A stretch of DNA of 64,000 nt from Bacteroidota bacterium (GCA_023396255.1 JAEWWU010000004.1:62001-126000); one strand, 5' to 3'; shown: positions 45,182 through 54,907, counted from the first letter of the stretch. Translations and numbers: made by a program. The notes: generated by a model not told the origin, from the letters alone.

Positions 45182-45192
45182 TTTTGATCTGC

Positions 45193-47778
45193 TTACTCCA
45201 AATGTACAACCGTTATTCCTGCACCTCCAAACCGAACATCTTCATCGTGAAAGGAAGCTACCCCGGGAATTGTAGGCAATAGCTGACGAATCGATTGCCT
45301 CAATGCTCCGGTTCCTGTTCCGTGCAAAATACGAACATTACCAATGCCCAATGCCACGGCATCATCTATAAAATACTGCACAGCCTGTTCTGCCTCCAAG
45401 GCTCTCATCCCTCGAACATCCAATTCCTGTCGGAAGTCCGCTCGCTTCTCCCTTATATGCTCGATAAGGTTACTTTGTGGCTTCTGCTTCCAATTCTCTT
45501 TCTTGTGTTCTTGACCGGACAAGGGCTGTAGGTCTGACGTCTTGCACGTTACCTTTAGGTTTCCACTCAATGCCACAACAGCCTCCTTGGCATTGAGCGA
45601 GATAATTGTACCCCTAATGCCTCTACTTACGATGAGAACCGAATCACCTTCTCGTAGCAACAGCGGTTGTGGTAGGGAGGGAGATAGATCGATCTCGGGG
45701 CTTTTTTCCGTTTCTTTATTCTTTTGTTGCTTCTCTTCTTTACGTCGAGCCCTCCGTTGTAATTTCTCTATTTCTCGATCAATCGTTAGATTCTGCTGAG
45801 TTTGTAACTCTTGCTCTTGGAGGTCTTGAGCATACTGCAAAAGCTCTTTTCTCGACAATTTGGTCTGCTCTTTTTCTGCCTTGCTCTCGACTATTTCTTT
45901 AATAGTCCGCTCTATGCGAGCCCTACTATTATTTAGCAATTCCGCAGCTTCCTTCTTGGCCCGCTCAATGATATCGTTGTGTTTTTCTCGTAAAGAACGA
46001 AGCTTCTGTTCATAAACTTCTATGGTAGCATCAAGTTGTTTTTCTCTTCGTTCTATTTCCACCCGCTTATGATCCCACAACTGTTTATTACGAGCGATGT
46101 CTTGTACATATTTATCGCTCTGCACTAGCTCCAAACCTACTTTTTCCGAAGCATATTTCAAGACAACCGCCGGCAAACCTTGCTTTCGGGCTATCTCAAC
46201 GGCAAACGAACTGCCCGGATGACCTACGGAGAGAGAGAACAAAGGTCGAAAGTGCTCTTTGTCGTACAACATAGCCCCATTGATTACACCAGGTTGAGTT
46301 TCCGCAAACTCCTTGAGGTTTCTATAATGGGTGGTAATAACTCCCCAAGCTCCTCGCTCATTAAACAATTTGAGCAACCCTTCAGCAATAGCACCACCTA
46401 TCTCCGGCTCTGTTCCTCCTCCAAATTCATCTATGAGAAGTAAAGTTGAACGTCCCGATACTGCGGCCATATACTTCATATGCTTCAAATGCGAACTATA
46501 AGTACTAAGGTCATCTTCTATTGATTGGTCATCACCAATGTCCAGAGCAATATGATCAAATACACCCACCTTAGAATCTGGAGACATAGGAACAGGAAGA
46601 CCACACTGCAGCATATATTGCAACAATCCGACCGTTTTCAGACAGACCGATTTTCCCCCCGCATTAGGACCCGAAACAACCAAAATACGTTCGTTGGGAT
46701 ACTTGAGCCGAATCGATAGGGGAACAACCTCTTTCTTATCGCTCGAAAGAGCTTTTCGCAGAAGAGGGTGTACCGCCAACTGCCAATCCACACACGGTCG
46801 GGGGTGTATCTCCGGAACAGAGGCCTTTTCCTCTATTGCAAAGCGAGCTATTGCCGCCACGGCATCCAGACGCCCAAGACTTAAATACATCTGCTCTATA
46901 TTACATACAAAAGGGCGAATCTCCGTTGTCAAATCTTGCAAAATTCGTCGTATCTCTCTCCTCTCTTCAGCCTCTAACTCCCGCAATCGATTGTTGCTTT
47001 GTACCACCTCAAGGGGTTCTATAAAGAGCGTTTTTCCGGTGGCAGATTCATCGTGTACAATCCCTGGTATACTTCTTTTATGGGCAGAGATAACAGGTAT
47101 TACAGGGCGCCCATCTCTAAGAGAAGGTTGAGACTCTGCCGTTACAAATCCGTTTTTGACCGCCTCTTCCATTAACCGACGCATCTGATTGCCTATCTGC
47201 TGTTGCACAACGCTCTGTTCCGATCGAATTTGTGCCAAAAGCGAAGAAGCCGTACTCTTTATTCGCCCACTCTTATCCAGCAAAATAGCGATGGAATTGC
47301 TTACCGTTTGCAACCCTTCTGAAGAGGCAGGGATTTTACACAGAGCTGGATAACGCCATTCGTCACCATCAGATTTTTGACCAACAACCCGAACGACAGA
47401 CAAAAATGCGGTTATGGCGTGCAGTAATAAAGGTAATTCATCCTCTTCCAAAGAACTCCCGTTTGTTGCTATCCGTTTGAGAGCCAAGCGCAAATCTGTT
47501 ATCGATAGAACTAACAAATTGGGGTACTCCTGCAAAAGAGAAATCATTTCTTGCACTCGCTGCAATCGATGTTTTATAGCCACAACATCGGCTGTTGCGT
47601 GGAGGTTGTGGATCAACTCTTTTCCGATAGCGTTGGTGCAATACTTCGTAATCAGATACATCACCTCTGTGTATCCGACTTTTGTTTCAAAATTTTGGGG
47701 ATAGGTGTACAGCCGAGACTTACTCTTTTTAGATTGGCGTACTCGGTTGGATTCGCTGCGACTCAGGTTTTCCTCCAT
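45193..47778 (-). CDS. mutS2: Endonuclease MutS2
   Basis: An 861-residue MutS2 protein. The core ATPase has Walker A VSGPNAGGKSVCLKT, the Walker B region TLLLIDEFGGGTEPEIGGAI, and a following long coiled coil (residues about 520-690). The C-terminal Smr nuclease domain carries LDVRGMRALEAEQAV and HGTGTGALR. It lacks the mismatch-recognition domain I of MutS. Family members act on branched DNA or on collided ribosomes. The start codon overlaps the rseP stop by 1 nt. Confidence 0.94.
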   Translation of the reverse strand: MEENLSRSESNRVRQSKKSKSRLYTYPQNFETKVGYTEVMYLITKYCTNAIGKELIHNLHATADVVAIKHRLQRVQEMISLLQEYPNLLVLSITDLRLALKRIATNGSSLEEDELPLLLHAITAFLSVVRVVGQKSDGDEWRYPALCKIPASSEGLQTVSNSIAILLDKSGRIKSTASSLLAQIRSEQSVVQQQIGNQMRRLMEEAVKNGFVTAESQPSLRDGRPVIPVISAHKRSIPGIVHDESATGKTLFIEPLEVVQSNNRLRELEAEERREIRRILQDLTTEIRPFVCNIEQMYLSLGRLDAVAAIARFAIEEKASVPEIHPRPCVDWQLAVHPLLRKALSSDKKEVVPLSIRLKYPNERILVVSGPNAGGKSVCLKTVGLLQYMLQCGLPVPMSPDSKVGVFDHIALDIGDDQSIEDDLSTYSSHLKHMKYMAAVSGRSTLLLIDEFGGGTEPEIGGAIAEGLLKLFNERGAWGVITTHYRNLKEFAETQPGVINGAMLYDKEHFRPLFSLSVGHPGSSFAVEIARKQGLPAVVLKYASEKVGLELVQSDKYVQDIARNKQLWDHKRVEIERREKQLDATIEVYEQKLRSLREKHNDIIERAKKEAAELLNNSRARIERTIKEIVESKAEKEQTKLSRKELLQYAQDLQEQELQTQQNLTIDREIEKLQRRARRKEEKQQKNKETEKSPEIDLSPSLPQPLLLREGDSVLIVSRGIRGTIISLNAKEAVVALSGNLKVTCKTSDLQPLSGQEHKKENWKQKPQSNLIEHIREKRADFRQELDVRGMRALEAEQAVQYFIDDAVALGIGNVRILHGTGTGALRQSIRQLLPTIPGVASFHDEDVRFGGAGITVVHLE

Positions 47779-49118
47779 TAAAACAACTTTATAATATCGT
47801 TCAGATTTACATACAATAACAAGGCCAATAAGAAGAAAAAGCCTATCATCTGAGCCCGAATAAGAACATTTTCTTTCACCTTACGACCGGTGATCAACTC
47901 CCACAAAACAAACAGAATATGTCCCCCATCAAGAGCGGGGATGGGCAAGAAGTTCATAAAAGCAAAGATTACAGAAAGAAGAGCACAAACATTCCAAAAC
48001 GAATACCACGAAAATTCTTGGGGGAACAGCTTCCCAATACTGATAAATCCGCCCATTTGTCCGGCACCCTCTTTCGTAAAAACATATTTCATATCTCCGG
48101 CAGAACCGGTTAAGGTAGTTATCCCTTTTTCCCATCCGATAGGGATAGACTCCCACAATGAATAGGTTATCTTACGCACCGGATAAACCTCCAAGAAACC
48201 TTGCAATTGAGCACCCACAAGACCGGTCGAATCCACCGAAACCGTTATCGGAATTGATTCTCCTCCCCTAATGGTTGTTAAAACCACATCTTGGGATTTA
48301 TGTTTTCTTAGCTGGGTTTGAACATCCAATATATCCGGAGTTTGTACACCATTGACTGCCACCACTTGGTCTTGTGGCAACAGCCCGGCACGACGAGCAT
48401 TGCCATTGGGTAAGGTTTCCTTAATTACAAATGGAGTTTGCATACTCATCAAGCCCATTTTTCCGGCTATAACCCGCTGCATCATATCATTAGGGATGGC
48501 AATCTGCAAAGTGGAGTCTCCACGGCGAACAGTCACAGACTTCGCCTCTATGACCTCTCTATAAAATTGAGGAGACAAGACATTTAACTCCTCACCATCG
48601 ACAGAAAGGATAATATCTCCATCTCTAAACCCCACTTCCTGAGCTGCCGAAGAAAAGACCATACCGGCACTAACTTCTCTTGATTTAAGGGACATATCTC
48701 CCCAAGTAAACGAAATTCCGGTATAAATAATCAGAGCTAAAATAAAATTGAACAAAACTCCGCCCAACATAGTTAACAACCTCTGCCAAGCCGGTTTACT
48801 TCTATACTCATAGGCAACTACCTCGGACGGTTTTCCATCGGTCAGATAAGATTCGTCTATCATTCCGGCAATTTTGCAATATCCTCCCAAAGGAAGCCAC
48901 CCCATACCATAAACAGTCTGCGTTTTTCGAGATTTGAATTTGAACAAGGAGACACCTCCTACATCAAAAAAGAGATAAAACTTATCCACCTTCATTCCAA
49001 AAAGACGAGCAAAGAAGAAATGCCCGAGCTCGTGCACAAAGACTAATAGAGAGAGTCCTAAAATAAGCTGAATAGCTTGTGTTCCTATGGTCAAAATATT
49101 ATTGAAAATTGTTTCCAT
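47778..49118 (-). CDS. rseP: RIP metalloprotease RseP (site-2 protease)
   Basis: A 446-residue intramembrane zinc protease. The catalytic HELGH is in LVFVHELGHFFFARLFG, and the third ligand lies in IPALDGGHILF. Two PDZ-like regions occupy the middle (RDGDIILSVDGEELN and AGLLPQDQVVAVNG). It probably cleaves membrane-bound anti-sigma factors and leftover signal peptides. It is the first gene of the leftward set rseP-mutS2-HhH protein. Confidence 0.93.
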   Translation of the reverse strand: METIFNNILTIGTQAIQLILGLSLLVFVHELGHFFFARLFGMKVDKFYLFFDVGGVSLFKFKSRKTQTVYGMGWLPLGGYCKIAGMIDESYLTDGKPSEVVAYEYRSKPAWQRLLTMLGGVLFNFILALIIYTGISFTWGDMSLKSREVSAGMVFSSAAQEVGFRDGDIILSVDGEELNVLSPQFYREVIEAKSVTVRRGDSTLQIAIPNDMMQRVIAGKMGLMSMQTPFVIKETLPNGNARRAGLLPQDQVVAVNGVQTPDILDVQTQLRKHKSQDVVLTTIRGGESIPITVSVDSTGLVGAQLQGFLEVYPVRKITYSLWESIPIGWEKGITTLTGSAGDMKYVFTKEGAGQMGGFISIGKLFPQEFSWYSFWNVCALLSVIFAFMNFLPIPALDGGHILFVLWELITGRKVKENVLIRAQMIGFFFLLALLLYVNLNDIIKLF

Positions 49119-49155
49119 TATTGCTGTTTGTTGTATCTATCCTCAAATCCACATT

Positions 49156-51006
49156 CTATTTGTTCCTGTTCTCCTGGGCAAAGTGCTGCACTCGGTCCAT
49201 TACCCGGAGCAGATTTTCGCCCCATATCTTTTGCACCTGCTCTGCCACATAACCTCGACGCAGAAGTTCAACGGTCAAATTGATGAGATCATTGCTTCCG
49301 GCACAACCCAACAACATACCGTCTCCGTCAAAATCGGAACCAATACCAACCGCATCAATCCCGGCTACAGAGACAATATGATCTATATGGTCTGCCGCCC
49401 GTTGCACCGAAGCCTCGGATTCATCGGAGGAGATAAACCCGGCATAAAGACAAACCTGTACCACTCCCCCCCGCTCAGCAATTCGCCGAATCAATTCATC
49501 CGACAAATTGCGCTCGTGTGCACAAATCGTATAAGCCGAGGAGTGACTGGCTATAATGGGAACTTTTACCCGATCCAAAACCTGCTCAACAGTGGAAGCA
49601 GAGGCGTGCGATACATCGATCATAATCCCCAATCGCTGCAACTCGTCCACTAACTGCCCTCCAAGAGGGCTTAGTCCTCCGTGTGTTTGGCAAGATTTGC
49701 GTGCTGAATCGCAAAACTGATTATCTCCGTTATGACAAAGGGTAATGTACGCCACTCCAAAATCCTTTTGCAGCCGATCCAGTTGAGACAAATCTTTGCC
49801 CAAAGGATAAGCATTTTCTATGGCAGGAACAATTCCTTTGAGACCTTTCTTTTTTGCCTGTCTCATCTGCTCTGACGTTCGGCATACAGAAAAGTGTTTG
49901 GGAGCTTGATCCACTTGGGAATAAATTTCTTGAAGAGTTGAATAGAGAAGAGCGTTGGATTGGCAATAACCCTCTTCCTCGTTAGCCCCCTGCGGCAAGT
50001 ATGCAACCATAAAAACGACGTCTATCCCCCCTTCCGTCATCTTGGTGTAATCGACCAAAGCATCTCCCTTATCAACAAGACTACAAGGTTTTAGGCGAAG
50101 TTTCATCGGGGTATCTACGTGAGAATCAACCGTAAGAAACACTTCGTGAAGGGATCGGGCTTGCCGATAAAGCCGCCCCTCGCTTACAATATGCTCAAAT
50201 AAGACTCTATGGCGAGGTTCCTGCCCTGCAACCAATTGTTCGGGATGCCATTGTACCCCAAGAACTGGCTTGTGCGGATAAAGCTCAAGTGCCTCGATCA
50301 CGCCATCGGGAGACTGTGCCGTAACGGTCAGCCCCAAGGCTACCCTATCCACTGCTTGGTGATGAAGACTATTCACCCGCACCTTTTCACTACAGGAATA
50401 CAAGGGTAGCAATAACCTACCCAATACACTGTTTTTCTCAATAGAAATGTCGTGGCAAGGATACTCTTTGGGAATGGGTGGAGCGTGGTTTATTAACCTC
50501 TCTTTGTTGCTGTCAGAAGAATACAAATCTTGAAACAGACTTCCCCCCAAGGCGACATTGATAATCTGCATCCCCCGACAAATTCCCAAAACAGGGATAT
50601 TCATTTGTAAAGCCAAACCCAATAAAAGATGCTCATAGCTATCTCGAAGAGGCGTTGCTTCTCCTAGTCCTATGGACGGATTTTGTCCATAATAGGCAGG
50701 ATTCCCATCTCCACCCCCTGTTAGGACCAAGGCATCTACACGCTCCAAGTAGCGTCTCAACACTTCCACATTATCCGTAATCGGAATAATAAAAGGAATT
50801 CCTCCAGCCTCTTCTATTCCCCGAGTATAAGGAAGAGCAACAGCGGAGCCTGCTGCCGCGTAATTAGCTGTAACTCCAACCCATACAGATTGCTCTGCTC
50901 TCTGCTCAGAGGGCACAGACATCTGCCTATTTATTGTTCTGTACACCTCTCTTAGTAGGGGAGCAAATGTCTCTGTTTGTTCCGGATTTAGCATCAATGG
51001 ATCCAT
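49156..51006 (-). CDS. Fused class I glutamine amidotransferase-like hydrolase and membrane dipeptidase (M19)
   Basis: A 616-residue two-enzyme fusion. Residues about 40-275 are a PuuD-like gamma-glutamyl-GABA hydrolase domain with nucleophile elbow LGICRGMQIIN and catalytic VQWHPEQ. Residues about 290-610 are a renal-dipeptidase-like M19 domain with the zinc motif VDSHVDTP, then VPAIENAYPLG, MIDVSHAS, IIASHSSAY and GIGSDFDG. It has no signal peptide and so is probably cytoplasmic. Together they could trim gamma-glutamyl compounds and the resulting dipeptides. It lies between gyrB and rseP on the same strand, with a terminator separating it from gyrB. Confidence 0.9.
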   Translation of the reverse strand: MDPLMLNPEQTETFAPLLREVYRTINRQMSVPSEQRAEQSVWVGVTANYAAAGSAVALPYTRGIEEAGGIPFIIPITDNVEVLRRYLERVDALVLTGGGDGNPAYYGQNPSIGLGEATPLRDSYEHLLLGLALQMNIPVLGICRGMQIINVALGGSLFQDLYSSDSNKERLINHAPPIPKEYPCHDISIEKNSVLGRLLLPLYSCSEKVRVNSLHHQAVDRVALGLTVTAQSPDGVIEALELYPHKPVLGVQWHPEQLVAGQEPRHRVLFEHIVSEGRLYRQARSLHEVFLTVDSHVDTPMKLRLKPCSLVDKGDALVDYTKMTEGGIDVVFMVAYLPQGANEEEGYCQSNALLYSTLQEIYSQVDQAPKHFSVCRTSEQMRQAKKKGLKGIVPAIENAYPLGKDLSQLDRLQKDFGVAYITLCHNGDNQFCDSARKSCQTHGGLSPLGGQLVDELQRLGIMIDVSHASASTVEQVLDRVKVPIIASHSSAYTICAHERNLSDELIRRIAERGGVVQVCLYAGFISSDESEASVQRAADHIDHIVSVAGIDAVGIGSDFDGDGMLLGCAGSNDLINLTVELLRRGYVAEQVQKIWGENLLRVMDRVQHFAQENRNK

Positions 51007-51011
51007 ATTCT

Positions 51012-51054
51012 ACAAAAAAGCACGACCGAATAATCTTTGCAAGATACTCGGTCG
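51012..51054 (-). terminator. Intrinsic terminator after gyrB
   Basis: On the minus strand CGACCGA/TCGGTCG (7 bp, with an 18-nt loop that can pair further as ATCTT/AAGAT) is followed by TGCTTTTTTG. Confidence 0.75.
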
Positions 51055-51090
51055 CTGTAATTACACAATTGGAGAAATAACCATCAAAGA

Positions 51091-53061
51091 CTAAGCATCA
51101 ATAGTAGCATAAGTGGCATTCTCCTCTATAAACTCTCTTCGAGGAGCAACTTCGTCCCCCATCAACATCGTAAAAACATTATCCGCCGAAGCAACATTCT
51201 CCACCGTCACTTGACGCAGCGTACGGCTTCCCGGATCCATCGTTGTGCTCCACAGCTGGTCTGCATTCATCTCACCCAAACCTTTGTAGCGCTGTATCTT
51301 TACTTTAGACTCTACTCCGGCAGCATACTTTTGTATAAAATTGGCTCTCTGTTGCTCTGTCCAGCAATATTCCTCTACCTTATCTTTCTTGCACAAATAC
51401 AAAGGAGGATTGGCGATGTAAACATAACCGTTTTCTATGAGCGGACGCATATTTCTAAAGAAGAATGTCAGAATAAGAGTGGCAATGTGACTACCATCCA
51501 CATCAGCATCGGTCATTATAACAATCTTATGGTAACGTAGTTTGGATAGATTGAGAGCTTTAGGGTCGTCCTCCGTTCCAATAGTTACCCCCAGGGCGGT
51601 ATAGATATTCCTAATCTCTTCATTACTCAAGATGCGATGTTCCAAAGCCTTTTCTACATTTAAGATTTTCCCTCTCAAAGGCAAAATAGCTTGGTACTTA
51701 CTATCCCGACCCAACTTGGCCGTACCACCGGCGGAGTCTCCCTCCACGATAAACAACTCACAAATAGAGGGATCTTTGCTGGAACAATCTGCCAACTTAC
51801 CGGGTAATCCACCCCCCGTTAGCGGAGATTTGCGCTGCACCAACTCTCGGGCTTTGCGAGCTGCGTGACGTGCTCGAGCAGCCAAAACCACCTTATCGAC
51901 AATCAATCGGGCTTCGCGAGGGTGTTCCTCCAAATAGGTAGACAAAGCTTCATTAACGGCCACCTCCACGGCTCCTGCCACTTCGCTATTCCCCAATTTG
52001 GTCTTGGTCTGCCCCTCAAACTGTGGCTCTGCCACCTTAATGCTGATTATTGCAGTAAGCCCTTCTCGGAAATCATCTCCGGAAATCTCTTCTTTTACCT
52101 TGTCCAAAAGATGCTCATCCGTGGCATATTTCTTCAATGTACGAGTCAAAGCACGACGAAATCCCACTTCGTGAGTTCCCCCTTCTATGGTATTGATGTT
52201 ATTTACATAACTGTACTTATTCTCCTTATCAGATGTGTTGTACATCATAGCCACCTCAATAGGCACCCCCTGCTTCTCGGTATTGATGTAGATTACGTCA
52301 TCAATTAAGGGTTCACGGCTCTTATCCTTTAGACGAACAAACTCTTTAAGCCCCTCTTCCGAGAAATAAGTTTTGGTCAAAGGATTCCCCGCATCGTCTA
52401 CCTTGCGTAGATCGATCAAAGTCAGCTTCAAGCCAGCATTCAAGAAAGCCAATTCCTCCAAACGCTTCTGCAGAGTGTCGAAGCTGTATTCCGTTGTGGT
52501 AAATATTTCCCCATCTGGATGAAAAGTAATTATGGTACCGGTATCCGATGCCTCTCCTATTTCTTGTACCGAAGTAGTGGGCACCCCTTTGCTAAATTCC
52601 TGCACATATATCTTTCCATTTCGATGAACTTCTGCACGTAACTTGGTCGAGAGAGCATTAACACAAGAAACCCCTACTCCGTGCAAACCGCCCGAAACCT
52701 TATACGATCCCTTGTCAAATTTACCCCCTGCGTGCAGCACCGTGAGAACAACTTCCAAAGCACTACGACCTTCCTTTTCGTGGAAATCAACAGGAATACC
52801 GCGACCATTGTCCCGAACAGTTATAGAGTTATCTTCCGAAATGGTTACCTCCACATCGGTACAAAAACCTGCCAAGGCCTCATCGATAGAGTTGTCTACC
52901 ACCTCATACACGAGGTGATGCAACCCTTTTTCTCCAATGTCGCCAATATACATAGCAGGGCGTTTACGCACGGCTTCCAATCCCTCTAAAACTTGGATAC
53001 TATTTGCCGTATATTCTCCACTGTTCGGAGTCATATCTTTGTCATTGTTCATTGTTGTCAT
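51091..53061 (-). CDS. gyrB: DNA gyrase subunit B
   Basis: A 656-residue type IIA topoisomerase subunit that supplies ATPase activity for negative supercoiling. It shows RKRPAMYIGD, DNGRGIPVD, GLHGVGVSCVNALS, the TOPRIM motif EGDSAGGTAKLGRD and MTDADVDGSHI. The TOPRIM to C terminus order is standard. A promoter with a palindrome lies about 40-75 nt upstream and a terminator 37 nt downstream, so it appears monocistronic. Confidence 0.97.
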   Translation of the reverse strand: MTTMNNDKDMTPNSGEYTANSIQVLEGLEAVRKRPAMYIGDIGEKGLHHLVYEVVDNSIDEALAGFCTDVEVTISEDNSITVRDNGRGIPVDFHEKEGRSALEVVLTVLHAGGKFDKGSYKVSGGLHGVGVSCVNALSTKLRAEVHRNGKIYVQEFSKGVPTTSVQEIGEASDTGTIITFHPDGEIFTTTEYSFDTLQKRLEELAFLNAGLKLTLIDLRKVDDAGNPLTKTYFSEEGLKEFVRLKDKSREPLIDDVIYINTEKQGVPIEVAMMYNTSDKENKYSYVNNINTIEGGTHEVGFRRALTRTLKKYATDEHLLDKVKEEISGDDFREGLTAIISIKVAEPQFEGQTKTKLGNSEVAGAVEVAVNEALSTYLEEHPREARLIVDKVVLAARARHAARKARELVQRKSPLTGGGLPGKLADCSSKDPSICELFIVEGDSAGGTAKLGRDSKYQAILPLRGKILNVEKALEHRILSNEEIRNIYTALGVTIGTEDDPKALNLSKLRYHKIVIMTDADVDGSHIATLILTFFFRNMRPLIENGYVYIANPPLYLCKKDKVEEYCWTEQQRANFIQKYAAGVESKVKIQRYKGLGEMNADQLWSTTMDPGSRTLRQVTVENVASADNVFTMLMGDEVAPRREFIEENATYATIDA

Positions 53062-53100
53062 TACTAAAAAACGCTTTGGCGTTAGGGTAAAAAATACTCA

Positions 53101-53131
53101 CAAAGGTAAGAAAATAAGCTTGGTCTGACAA
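53101..53131 (-). promoter_or_regulatory. gyrB promoter
   Basis: On the minus strand TTG (53131-53129), a 20-nt spacer and TACCTTTG (53108-53101) form a good Bacteroidetes promoter 40 nt before the gyrB start. Confidence 0.7.
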
Positions 53132-53137
53132 GACCAA
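53120..53137. promoter_or_regulatory. Palindrome at the gyrB -33 element
   Basis: TTGGTCT-GACA-AGACCAA is a perfect 7-bp inverted repeat with a 4-nt centre. It covers the -33 element of the gyrB promoter and could be an operator. No regulator is known from this window. Confidence 0.45.
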
Positions 53138-53240
53138 AATCCAAGAAGAACAATCCGTCAGCTTCGAATAAAAACCCATAACGCTCAATGTTTTTCAGGA
53201 GTTTCAAACCGATATTTCTTTCCCCAAACATCGGTCACAA

Positions 53241-53337
53241 ATTGGTTCCCTGCAAATCGCTCATTAGTTCCCTATAAAAAAATGATAATTCCCTACGAAT
53301 AAAAATTATGAGGGAAGTATCATAAATTAGTTCCCTC
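53241..53337 (-). repeat. TTCCCT-box intergenic repeat, copy C
   Basis: Boxes are ATTGGTTCCCTG (53241), ATTAGTTCCCTA (53263), GATAATTCCCTA (53284), inverted GAGGGAAGTATC (53310) and ATTAGTTCCCTC (53326). Read on the minus strand, its start closely matches copy B (GAGGGAACTAATTT, then TTCCCT, then AATTTTTATTC); the TGTCCAAG-type motif is replaced by another box. It lies between the gyrB promoter and the hemG terminator. Confidence 0.75.
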
Positions 53338-53422
53338 AAAAAAAGAAGCCCTTTGAAAGTCTCTTTTTTTTGCTCAAAGAGAGCTATAAAAAATGCCCCG
53401 CTACCTAACCGAAGCACAACGC

Positions 53423-53462
53423 AAAACCCCGTCTCGAATATTTAATCCGAAACGGAGTTTCT
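53423..53462 (-). terminator. Intrinsic terminator after hemG
   Basis: On the minus strand a 13-bp stem, AAACTCCGTTTCG/CGAGACGGGGTTT with three G-U pairs, is followed by T-rich sequence 80 nt past the hemG stop. Confidence 0.75.
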
Positions 53463-53539
53463 TATTCTTCAGGACCGAGCTGCCGCGAAATACGCAAAAA
53501 GCACCATTCAACAACGAAGCTCATTATCCTCCAGCTCTT

Positions 53540-54907
53540 TCAAGACAAATCGACTGCGATCTGATTGGCGATGAGTTCAGATTGGGCTATTCTGTGTGCC
53601 ATTCCAACTCCATCTCTCAGATTACCGGCTATAATCAGTTGTGGGAATTGACTTTGGATTTGATCAACAGCCTCGAGATGAGAAGAATAAGACGCTCCAT
53701 ATTGAGGGATTGCCCGGCTATGACAACGAACATCGACCAAGATAGGACGATGTTTAGAGTCTATTTGCAATAACCGATACAACTCATCCAAAGCAATCGC
53801 AATTAACTCTTCTTCTGACTTATGGATCATATCTGGCATACGATCTCCTCCCATAAACACTGAATACAAAGAATGCCCAAGGGGAGCACGATCCGGAAAA
53901 AAGTCCGAAACAAACAAGATGCCCAAGATTTGGCACGGTTCCACCACAGGGGTCAATACGCCATAGCCGTGATAGCGAGTAATAGGCTTATCGAACCCAA
54001 CAGCAATTTCTATCACAGGAGCATAGTGTAAGCGAGTGAGCGGTTGCACCAACTCATCCCCCACCAAAGAAGACAAGAAAGACGACAGAGCATAGGACGG
54101 CACGGTAGACACAACGTGCGACGCTTGAAAAGCCTCCCGCTCCCCCACAGCATTAGTGCACACTCTAAACCGGCGATCTCCATCGGAGATAGATTCCACG
54201 GAAATCACTTCTGTGGACGTTTTCACACGCTCCCCTCCCACAAAAGAAACCATAGAGTTTATCAAAGAAGAAAGTCCCCCTTGAGAGGAAAACATCCTTT
54301 TTGTTACCAGTTTGTCTTCCCCACTCTTCTTCCGTTTAGACAAAGCGATTGAGCCTCGAACAAAACTCCCATATTGCTGCTCCAAGTTATAAAGCTTCGG
54401 TAAAGCATATTGGGTTACAAGCTGCGTAGGATCTCCCGCATAGATACCACCGACAAAAGGAGTTACTGCGTAGTCGCAGAAACTTTTTCCCAACCGACGC
54501 ACTGCCAAAGAGGCGACATCTTCTTGAGGATTTACTCCCTTCTTTCTAAAAGGTTCTCCCAACAAATACAGTTTGTCTCTGAATGTAAATAGAGGAGTAG
54601 TTATTCCGCCCCACAATCCCGTAGGTAAGCGGTGCAGTTTGTTGGATTTTAGAATGTAACGACACTTAGCCTCTTGGTTGGCAATAAGAGGATCTTGAGA
54701 TAAAATCTGAAAAAGACGAGCGACCGATGGATTGGATACCACGCCGGTATTGGGACCCGTTTCATAGGTAAATCCGTTACTCTTTTTGGTCAAAATCTGA
54801 CCACCTGTGCGATTGTCCTTTTCCAATACAACACAATCAATTCCTTTTTGCTTCAAAAAAGAAGCCAAACTAAGCCCCGTAATACCGGCACCGATAATTG
54901 CAACCAT
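53540..54907 (-). CDS. hemG: Protoporphyrinogen oxidase (HemG/HemY type)
   Basis: A 455-residue FAD-dependent oxidase related to amine oxidases; it converts protoporphyrinogen IX to protoporphyrin IX late in heme synthesis. The dinucleotide site VAIIGAGITGLSLASFLKQK is at the N terminus, with FTYETGPNTG, then DYAVTPFVGGIYAGDP, SSQGGLSSLI and the C-terminal IAGNLRDGVGMAHRI. It lies 25 nt after an alcohol dehydrogenase gene on the same strand. Many relatives of the presumed host require external heme, so a retained late enzyme is worth noting. Confidence 0.9.
   Translation of the reverse strand: MVAIIGAGITGLSLASFLKQKGIDCVVLEKDNRTGGQILTKKSNGFTYETGPNTGVVSNPSVARLFQILSQDPLIANQEAKCRYILKSNKLHRLPTGLWGGITTPLFTFRDKLYLLGEPFRKKGVNPQEDVASLAVRRLGKSFCDYAVTPFVGGIYAGDPTQLVTQYALPKLYNLEQQYGSFVRGSIALSKRKKSGEDKLVTKRMFSSQGGLSSLINSMVSFVGGERVKTSTEVISVESISDGDRRFRVCTNAVGEREAFQASHVVSTVPSYALSSFLSSLVGDELVQPLTRLHYAPVIEIAVGFDKPITRYHGYGVLTPVVEPCQILGILFVSDFFPDRAPLGHSLYSVFMGGDRMPDMIHKSEEELIAIALDELYRLLQIDSKHRPILVDVRCHSRAIPQYGASYSSHLEAVDQIQSQFPQLIIAGNLRDGVGMAHRIAQSELIANQIAVDLS

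Noticed and set aside
49087..49653. A 188-codon plus-strand frame opposite the hydrolase/dipeptidase fusion
   Set aside because: Mostly antisense to a certain gene; no start signal or family pattern.
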